Shown in pieces: positions 32,980 to 38,001 of a stretch of DNA of 38,001 bases. Numbering within the stretch: position 1 is the first letter of the stretch; every line of letters starts with the position of its first letter. The notes beneath the pieces were generated by a model. It made no database searches. It had not been told where the DNA came from and saw only the letters and a list, made by a program, of their open reading frames with translations. The translations under genes and the position numbers were made by a program. Source of the stretch: Vibrio sp. UBA2441 (lineage in GTDB: Bacteria; Pseudomonadota; Gammaproteobacteria; Enterobacterales; Vibrionaceae); contig DDQN01000013.1 in assembly GCA_002342685.1 (NCBI GenBank), positions 38,755-76,755 on the forward strand, read 5' to 3'.

Positions 32980-33396
32980 TTATTGACCCATCTGCAGCGT
33001 ACGCAGCAGCATTTGTTTACTTGCATCAGCAACTTGCACATTGGTTTGATATGAGCGAGAAGCTGAAATCATATTTGCCATTTCTTCCATTACGTTAACG
33101 TTAGGCTTATAAATATAACCTTCATCGTTAGCGAGTGGGTGATCTGGGTTATATTCCGCTTGTAGAGGTTTATCACTTTCTACAATACCTAATACATTAA
33201 CTGGCACACTATCATCTCTGTTATAACGCGCCTTACTTAACTCGGCACCAAATACGGCATGTCGTGCTTTGTAGGTTTCCTTAGCAGAACCACTAACACT
33301 GTCTGCGTTAGCCAGGTTACTTGAAGTGGTATTTAGACGAACAGACTCAGCACTCATCGCAGAACCAGTCACATTGAATACGTTAAATAAGCTCAT
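32980..33396 (-). CDS. flgC: Flagellar proximal rod protein FlgC
   Basis: FlgC is a proximal rod subunit. The 138-residue protein has MSLFNVFNVTGSAMSAES, the rod motif NTTSSNLANADSVSGSA, and the C-terminal conserved NVNVMEEMANMISASRSYQTN. Length is normal. It starts 4 bases after the flgB stop. Confidence 0.97.
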   Translation of the reverse strand: MSLFNVFNVTGSAMSAESVRLNTTSSNLANADSVSGSAKETYKARHAVFGAELSKARYNRDDSVPVNVLGIVESDKPLQAEYNPDHPLANDEGYIYKPNVNVMEEMANMISASRSYQTNVQVADASKQMLLRTLQMGQ

Positions 33397-33400
33397 CTAA

Positions 33401-33796
33401 TTATTCCCCTTTAATTGCCTTAGTTAAGTTTTTAAATTTACTTCCTAAGAAGTCGAGTGATGCTTGGTGCCTAATTTGGTTTTGCATAAACAAGTTACGC
33501 TCCAAATCTAAGTCAACTGTATTTCCATCACCCGTATCAGGCTGAGTTGGAATGCGGTACTTAATATCCCCAGTCACATTGGTAGTGGCAGCAATATGCC
33601 GTTCATCCGTACGGTTTAGTCCAAAGTCTGCCCCCGACGTTGCCGCCTGAAGTGCCCTTTGAAAATCCATTCCTTTTGACTTAAACCCAGGCGTATTCGC
33701 TTGCGCAATGTTCGTAGAGATAACCTCTGCGTTGCGTTCACGGACACCAACTGTCTGCTGGTGTATACCTAAAGCGTTGTTAAAAGAAATAGCCAT
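33401..33796 (-). CDS. flgB: Flagellar proximal rod protein FlgB
   Basis: FlgB is a proximal rod subunit, near the base of the axial structure. The 131-residue protein has MAISFNNALGIHQQTVG, the rod motif NIAQANTPGFKSKGMDFQ, and the conserved end FMQNQIRHQASLDFLGSKFKNL. It is first gene of flgBCDE, preceded by a strong sigma-54 site. Confidence 0.96.
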   Translation of the reverse strand: MAISFNNALGIHQQTVGVRERNAEVISTNIAQANTPGFKSKGMDFQRALQAATSGADFGLNRTDERHIAATTNVTGDIKYRIPTQPDTGDGNTVDLDLERNLFMQNQIRHQASLDFLGSKFKNLTKAIKGE

Positions 33797-33839
33797 ATTA
33801 TGCCTCTATCATCAAAAATGACTTACTACTGAAAATAAA

Positions 33840-33855
33840 AGCAATCATCGTGCCA
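33840..33855 (-). promoter_or_regulatory. Sigma-54 promoter of flgBCDE
   Basis: The minus strand reads TGGCACG, 4 bases, TTGCT, identical to the strong sigma-54 consensus, 43 bases before the flgB start. Confidence 0.9.
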
Positions 33856-33894
33856 AAAAACAAAAACATGACTATTAACTCTCATTTCAGCCGA

Positions 33895-33963
33895 CAACAG
33901 ACTGTTGCCAGTAAGTTGTTACAGCAAACAATTGCACAAATCGAGCCAAGACCGCACAAATCG
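33895..33963 (-). promoter_or_regulatory. Candidate activator-binding region upstream of flgB
   Basis: Upstream of the sigma-54 site lie a perfect dyad CAACAG-A-CTGTTG (33895-33907) and a direct repeat GCACAAATCG at 33934 and 33954, 20 bases or about two helix turns apart. Position 40-110 bases upstream suits an enhancer-binding protein such as FlrC. No confirmed binding motif was matched. Confidence 0.4.
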
Positions 33964-34040
33964 TTCTAAAATTCTGCTGAATTTAAAATGTCACTTAAAG
34001 GATAGTGAATAAGAAGAAAAAGGGCGAGGGAGGAGAAGAT

Positions 34041-34183
34041 ATGGGTTATGGGTTATCCGTCACCGAAATAGTAAATCTGTCATTCCGGAATTGAGGAACG
34101 AAATATCCGGAATCTGGTTTGGGTTATGGGTTATGGGTTATGGGAGATGGGAGATGGGAGATGGGAGATGGGAGATGGGAGAT
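34041..34183. repeat. Intergenic repeat: inverted-orientation core plus G-rich heptamer array
   Basis: The 40-base core (34078-34117) is the same as at 19.5 kb but on the other strand, starting TGTCATTCCGGAAT and ending ATCCGGAATCTGG. It is flanked by GGGTTAT-type units on the left and, from 34121, by three GGGTTAT and six GGGAGAT units on the right. Nine GGG runs at exactly 7-base spacing meet the usual pattern for a G-quadruplex. It lies between cheR and the flgB promoter. Confidence 0.88.
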
Positions 34184-34237
34184 TATGTTCCCATTTCCCG
34201 TAGGGCAAAGCCCGCCCTGTAACCTATAACCGCATAC

Positions 34238-35065
34238 TTACTTAAGTTTATAGATAATTCCGGGATTACAACGAACCATTTCAAAACGATCAGTTAAACC
34301 CGTTAGCGATTCCGAAGCACCAAGCAACAGATAACCGCCTGGATTGAGAGAACCTGCGATAGAGTTCAAAACCTGTGACTTCATGTCAGGAGAAAAATAG
34401 ATAAGCACATTACGACAAAATACAATGTCAAACTTACCAAGCAAAGCATAACTTTCCATTAAATTTTGAGGACGAAAATTAACCAAACGCTTTACGTTAT
34501 CTTTAATTTTCATTCGACCATCACCAGCATCTTCAAAAAAAGTACGACGCCTTTCTGGAGATAATCCTCGGCCCAAAGCTAAATTGTCATACACACCTGA
34601 CCGACACATATCCAACATACTGGCAGAAATATCCGTAGCCGTTATAGATACACTAGGCAGCAACCCAGGTCTTTTGGCTTGCGTTTCAAGAATTGTCATG
34701 CCCATTGAATATGGTTCTTGTCCTGATGAACTGGCAGCAGACCAGATCTTAATAGGTCTTTTCTTTTCTGCCATTTCAGGTAAAAGTTTTTCAGCAAGTA
34801 CCGAAAATGGATAACTATCACGAAACCACAGTGTTTCATTTGTCGTCATTGCGTCAACGGCTGCGATCCGAAGCTCACGATTGCGACCGGTAACCACATT
34901 ACGAAGCAAATCAGACAAAGAGCTCAGTTTAAACTTAGTAACAAGCGGACTCAGGCGACTACGCACTAAATACTGCTTACTGTCGCCCAATACGATGCCA
35001 CATTGCGATTCCAGAAATCGGCTAAAATCACGATATTCTTGGTCACTTATCGAAATTGCTGTCAT
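34238..35065 (-). CDS. cheR: Chemotaxis protein methyltransferase CheR
   Basis: CheR methylates glutamates of chemoreceptors with S-adenosylmethionine, for adaptation. The 275-residue protein has the helical N-terminal domain (1-75). The methyltransferase domain has NETLWFRDSYPF, the SAM-binding motif IWSAASSSGQEPYSMGM, and FDIVFCRNVLIYFSPDMK, all classic CheR. Length is normal. It follows cheV by 13 bases, an operon separate from flgB. Confidence 0.96.
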   Translation of the reverse strand: MTAISISDQEYRDFSRFLESQCGIVLGDSKQYLVRSRLSPLVTKFKLSSLSDLLRNVVTGRNRELRIAAVDAMTTNETLWFRDSYPFSVLAEKLLPEMAEKKRPIKIWSAASSSGQEPYSMGMTILETQAKRPGLLPSVSITATDISASMLDMCRSGVYDNLALGRGLSPERRRTFFEDAGDGRMKIKDNVKRLVNFRPQNLMESYALLGKFDIVFCRNVLIYFSPDMKSQVLNSIAGSLNPGGYLLLGASESLTGLTDRFEMVRCNPGIIYKLK

Positions 35066-35078
35066 TAATTTCTCTTTT

Positions 35079-36011
35079 TTATTTGCTTACTGCCGCTTTT
35101 ACTGCCGCACCTAGTTCATCTGGATTGAATTTGGCAATAAACTCGTTAGCACCTACTCGTTCTACCATTGCTTGGTTAAAGACACCACTCAATGACGTAT
35201 GTAAAATAATATGCAGGTCTTTAAACTCTGGATGACGACGAAGTTCTGCCGTTAACGTATAACCATCCATCTCTGGCATTTCGATATCAGAAATAACCAA
35301 TGAGATCTGGTCATAAATACTGCCTTCCGCAGCCATCTCTACTAGCTTATCATAGGCTTCTTTGCCATCTTTGACCAAAACCGCTTCGAACCCTATTGAT
35401 TCTACCGCTCGTTGAACCTGTTTACGGGCAACGGTCGAGTCATCAGCGATGAGAATTCGTCTAACAATTTCTTTTTGAGTTTCTTGCTCTACTTTTGCTA
35501 TTTCTTCTGCGATATTTGAGTTCATTGTTTCTTCAACAGGGGAAATTTCAGCGAGCACTTTTTCCACATCAATAATTTCAACTAACTCATTATCAATATT
35601 AGTGACCGCAGTAAGATAACTCCCCTTACCAGCACCGTCTGGCGGAGGTAATATCGACTCCCAGTGCATATTTATAATACGCTCTACAGAGCTGACTAAA
35701 AAACCCTGAATTGTTCGGTTAAACTCTGAAATAATCACAAAACAATTCTGGGGGTCTTCTGTTCGTCGCCCACCAATCGCTAAACTAAGATCAATAACCG
35801 ATATAGTCTGGCCACGAATATGAGCAACACCGACGACCATTGGATGGAGGTTCGGCATTGAAGTTAACTTAGGGCACTGAAGAACTTCTTTTACTTTGAA
35901 TACATTGATACCGTAACGTTGACGTCCCATTAAACGAAAAGTCAATAACTCCAGTCTATTTTGACCTACTAGCTGCGTTCTTTGGTTCACAGAATCCATG
36001 ATACCGCTCAT
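35079..36011 (-). CDS. cheV: Chemotaxis coupling/response regulator CheV
   Basis: CheV couples chemoreceptors to CheA and is itself phosphorylated, a slower adaptation device. The 310-residue protein has a CheW-like domain (about 18-160, RYGINVFKVKEVLQ and AHIRGQTISVIDL) and a receiver domain (about 185-305). The receiver has acidic D190-D191, phosphoacceptor D242 in ISDIEMPEMDG, and K293. Length is normal. It is divergent from flgA over a 104-base gap; I could not read a convincing flagellar promoter for it. Confidence 0.96.
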   Translation of the reverse strand: MSGIMDSVNQRTQLVGQNRLELLTFRLMGRQRYGINVFKVKEVLQCPKLTSMPNLHPMVVGVAHIRGQTISVIDLSLAIGGRRTEDPQNCFVIISEFNRTIQGFLVSSVERIINMHWESILPPPDGAGKGSYLTAVTNIDNELVEIIDVEKVLAEISPVEETMNSNIAEEIAKVEQETQKEIVRRILIADDSTVARKQVQRAVESIGFEAVLVKDGKEAYDKLVEMAAEGSIYDQISLVISDIEMPEMDGYTLTAELRRHPEFKDLHIILHTSLSGVFNQAMVERVGANEFIAKFNPDELGAAVKAAVSK

Positions 36012-36115
36012 AAACTCAACTCCATCTCAAACTTTTGATTAAAAAATGATAAACTATATGGACTATTTTAAAGAAAGCACACAATTCGGTCATCGTACAG
36101 TTAGGCATAATCATT

Positions 36116-36835
36116 ATGTATTCTATCTCTAAGTGTAAAGCTTTATACAAATTTCTTGATAAATCTATCGGTTTTTTTATATTTTTCTTGAGCCTATCCT
36201 GTTTTGCTGCAACACCAGAACAGATTCTTACGATTCAAGCAACAGCAGAAGCTCACGTTATTAGCATTATAGACGTTCCTGAAAATGGAGAGTTAATTAC
36301 ACGAGCAGCTAAATTAGATTCTAGGATTAAAGCATCAGATTGCTCACAAACTCTTGCCGCATCATCATCTTCAAAAAGTAAAACCACCAGTAATGTAACC
36401 GTATTAGTTGAATGTAAATCAGATGGATGGCGGGTATATGTTCCAGTAAAAGTCACCATGTCACTGCCTCTTGTCACAGCTAAACGCGCACTTTCTCGTG
36501 GAGAGTATGTCTCCAACAGTGATGTATCCCTATCGATGATTGAATTAAAAGCGTATCGCCGTCAAGGTTTTACCAATATTAAGCAGATTACAGGTGCTAA
36601 ATTAAAGAAAAATATTCGCTTAGGGGAAGTACTTGAACGCAGTGATGTTTGCGTTGTCTGTCGCAATGAAAAAGTCATCATTAAAGCCGTTAAAGGGGAG
36701 ATGACAATAACGACAAAGGGAACAGCATTGAGTGATGGCTCTACAGGAGATCAAATTAGAGTGAAAAATGACAAATCTAAACGTATAATTGAAGGAGTTG
36801 TGACGGGAATTGCTGAAATTACAGTATATTTTTAG
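36116..36835 (+). CDS. flgA: Flagellar P-ring chaperone FlgA
   Basis: FlgA is the periplasmic chaperone that helps FlgI assemble into the P ring. The 239-residue protein has a signal peptide with a longer than usual leader (hydrophobic residues about 19-32, GFFIFFLSLSCFA), followed by a SAF-like domain. Family features include ASDCSQTL, KRALSRGEYVSNSDVSL, LKKNIRLGEVLERSDV and the end GSTGDQIRVKNDKSKRIIEGVV, all typical. It is the first plus-strand gene and is followed by flgM after 108 bases. Confidence 0.93.
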   Translation: MYSISKCKALYKFLDKSIGFFIFFLSLSCFAATPEQILTIQATAEAHVISIIDVPENGELITRAAKLDSRIKASDCSQTLAASSSSKSKTTSNVTVLVECKSDGWRVYVPVKVTMSLPLVTAKRALSRGEYVSNSDVSLSMIELKAYRRQGFTNIKQITGAKLKKNIRLGEVLERSDVCVVCRNEKVIIKAVKGEMTITTKGTALSDGSTGDQIRVKNDKSKRIIEGVVTGIAEITVYF

Positions 36836-36874
36836 AGCATTTTCCCGCAAACTAGATATATCGATAAAAAAACC

Positions 36875-36901
36875 TAAAGCTTAGGCTAATTTGGTCGATA
36901 T
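36875..36901 (+). promoter_or_regulatory. Sigma-28 promoter of flgMN
   Basis: TAAAG, 14 bases, GTCGATAT: the -35 is perfect, spacing ideal, the -10 has two mismatches to GCCGATAA. It is 42 bases before the flgM start, which fits the known FliA control of flgM. A short palindrome (CCTAA-AGC-TTAGG) overlaps the -35. Confidence 0.75.
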
Positions 36902-36943
36902 CTTGTATACAGAACTCACTCAATAAGCGATAAGGCTTTTTAT

Positions 36944-37252
36944 ATGGCAGGCATCGACAATATTCGCACCGGACAAACTATGACGCCAAATCGTAGTACG
37001 TCCCGCTCAGAATCAGCAGCTTCACGCTCTGACTCTGTAGCTGAATCTAAAGGCAATCAAGATTCGGTGTCATTAAGCCAGCAGGGTAAAGCTATGGGTA
37101 AACTTCAACAAGATATGGCATCACAGCCAAGTTTTGATAGTGCAAAGGTTGCGGCAATTAAAGAGGCCATTTCTAATGGCTCTTATAAAGTTGACCCAGA
37201 TAAACTTGCTGACAACATGATGAAGTTTGAAAAAGAGTTAGGCGGACTGTAG
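36944..37252 (+). CDS. flgM: Anti-sigma-28 factor FlgM
   Basis: FlgM binds sigma-28 (FliA) and is exported when the hook is complete, freeing FliA for late genes. The 102-residue protein has a disordered Ser/Arg-rich N-terminal half (MAGIDNIRTGQTMTPNRS). The C-terminal helical half binds sigma-28 and includes DSAKVAAIKEAISNGSYKVDPDKLADNMMKFE in outline; SNGSYKVDPDKLADNM is the conserved core. Length is normal. It lies 21 bases before flgN. Confidence 0.94.
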   Translation: MAGIDNIRTGQTMTPNRSTSRSESAASRSDSVAESKGNQDSVSLSQQGKAMGKLQQDMASQPSFDSAKVAAIKEAISNGSYKVDPDKLADNMMKFEKELGGL

Positions 37253-37273
37253 TAGCACAGTCTGACTTTTACC

Positions 37274-37699
37274 ATGGCAAAACTCGCTGATTTACTTGAC
37301 TATCAATTGCAAAATGCTCAGGCACTTTCCTCCTTGTTAGATATGGAGAAAATTGCTATTACCTCTCGTATCTCTGCAGATATTGAAAAACTCGCCAAAG
37401 AAAAACTGACTTTGATTTCTCAACTTCAGCAAACCGATGAGCGTATTTCAACGCATCAGGATATTGATTTGCTCACTGACGACGAGCAATACAAAGATAA
37501 AGTCGCTTTAATTCGTTCGATAGTTCATGACTGTAAAGAAAATAACGATGTTAACGGCGAAGCTCTTCAACGAGCACAACTAAGCTACAATAAGCTAAAC
37601 AACCTAATGCAGCAGAGCCGAGGCAAAATAGGCATGACATACAATGCTGGCGGCCAGACACGAACCGTCTCAACACTAGGCACCAATATAAAAGCATAA
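37274..37699 (+). CDS. flgN: Flagellar export chaperone FlgN
   Basis: FlgN is a cytoplasmic chaperone for the junction proteins FlgK and FlgL. The 141-residue product is almost all charged helix (LLDYQLQNAQALSSLLDMEK, DIEKLAKEKLTLISQLQQTD), as in the family, and its position after flgM is characteristic. The conserved tail RGKIGMTYNAGGQTRT is typical of vibrio FlgN. Downstream there is no clear terminator, but a repeat array begins. Confidence 0.92.
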   Translation: MAKLADLLDYQLQNAQALSSLLDMEKIAITSRISADIEKLAKEKLTLISQLQQTDERISTHQDIDLLTDDEQYKDKVALIRSIVHDCKENNDVNGEALQRAQLSYNKLNNLMQQSRGKIGMTYNAGGQTRTVSTLGTNIKA

Positions 37700-37711
37700 G
37701 TACAGTTATCT

Positions 37712-38001
37712 CCCCGTAATCCGGTGACCCATAACCCCATTACCCACAACCTATCACCCAAAACCAGATTCCGGATATTTCGTTCCTCAATTCCGGAATG
37801 ACAGATTAACATGTATTATTCCGGCCACCGATTACCGGCCGCCCATAACCCCATTTCCCACAGCCTATTACCCAAAACCAGATTCCGAATATTTCGTTCC
37901 TCAATTCCGGAATGACAAATTAACATGTATTATTCCAGCCACCGGTTACCGGTAACCCATAACCCCATTTCCCACAACCTATTACCCAAAACCAGATTCC
38001 G
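37712..38001. repeat. Intergenic repeat: three core copies, 114 bases apart, running off the edge
   Basis: Core copies beginning CCAGATTCC start at 37764, 37878 and 37992 (cut by the window end), with exactly 114 bases between them. Spacers have the same degenerate 7-base phasing (CCCATAA, CCCATTA types). Compared with the 19.5 kb copies, the segment after the core reads TTAACATGTATTATTCC rather than TTCGCATTTAGTAATCC, so two subfamilies exist. Follows flgN directly. Confidence 0.88.

Noticed and set aside
34184..34237. Terminator after cheR
   Set aside because: GGGC-TTT-GCCC stem is only four base pairs and no T-run follows.
37712..38001. CRISPR array
   Set aside because: Regular spacing invites the idea, but the spacers are related to each other, are degenerate heptamers, and the repeats are palindromic-core elements also found in single copies elsewhere. 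No cas gene is present.

Overview
The window is one almost unbroken polar-flagellum gene cluster from a gammaproteobacterium, most probably a member of the Vibrionaceae. The evidence is the gene order, the FlrA/FlrB/FlrC regulators, several linked flagellin genes followed by flaG-fliD-flaI-fliS, and the cheV-cheR pair beside flgB. Species cannot be told from the sequence alone. No tRNA, rRNA, insertion sequence, prophage or convincing CRISPR array is visible.

Most genes are on the minus strand, so transcription runs from high to low coordinates. At the right end, flgA-flgM-flgN (36.1-37.7 kb) is on the plus strand, divergent from cheV-cheR (34.2-36.0 kb). Then come flgBCDE, flgFGHIJ and flgKL (23.0-33.8 kb), three flagellin paralogues (18.1-22.6 kb), flaG-fliD-flaI-fliS (14.8-18.0 kb), flrA and flrBC (10.5-14.6 kb), and fliEFGHIJ-K-LMNO with the first part of fliP (1-10.5 kb, running off the left edge).

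The genes work as a timed assembly programme. FlrA, a sigma-54 activator, is expected to switch on flrBC and fliE onward, which encode the MS ring, C ring and export apparatus. The FlrB/FlrC kinase-regulator pair is expected to switch on the rod, hook, hook-associated and core flagellin genes. FlgM holds sigma-28 (FliA, not in the window) until the hook is complete, after which late flagellins are made. The promoters fit this. I can read sigma-54 type sites before fliE, flrB, flgB, flgF, flgK and, more weakly, the flagellin gene nearest flgL. I can read sigma-28 type sites before the other two flagellin genes and flgM.

The gene content is ordinary. The unexplained sequence is between genes: a family of intergenic elements made of degenerate 7-bp-phased repeats, three of the four loci also carrying a roughly 40-bp palindromic core. 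They lie at 19.4-19.7, 26.2, 34.0-34.2 and 37.7-38.0 kb. Also notable are a perfect hairpin across the stop codon of one flagellin gene, followed by a roughly 200-nt tail before its terminator, and a duplicated 16-residue motif in the variable middle of FliD.
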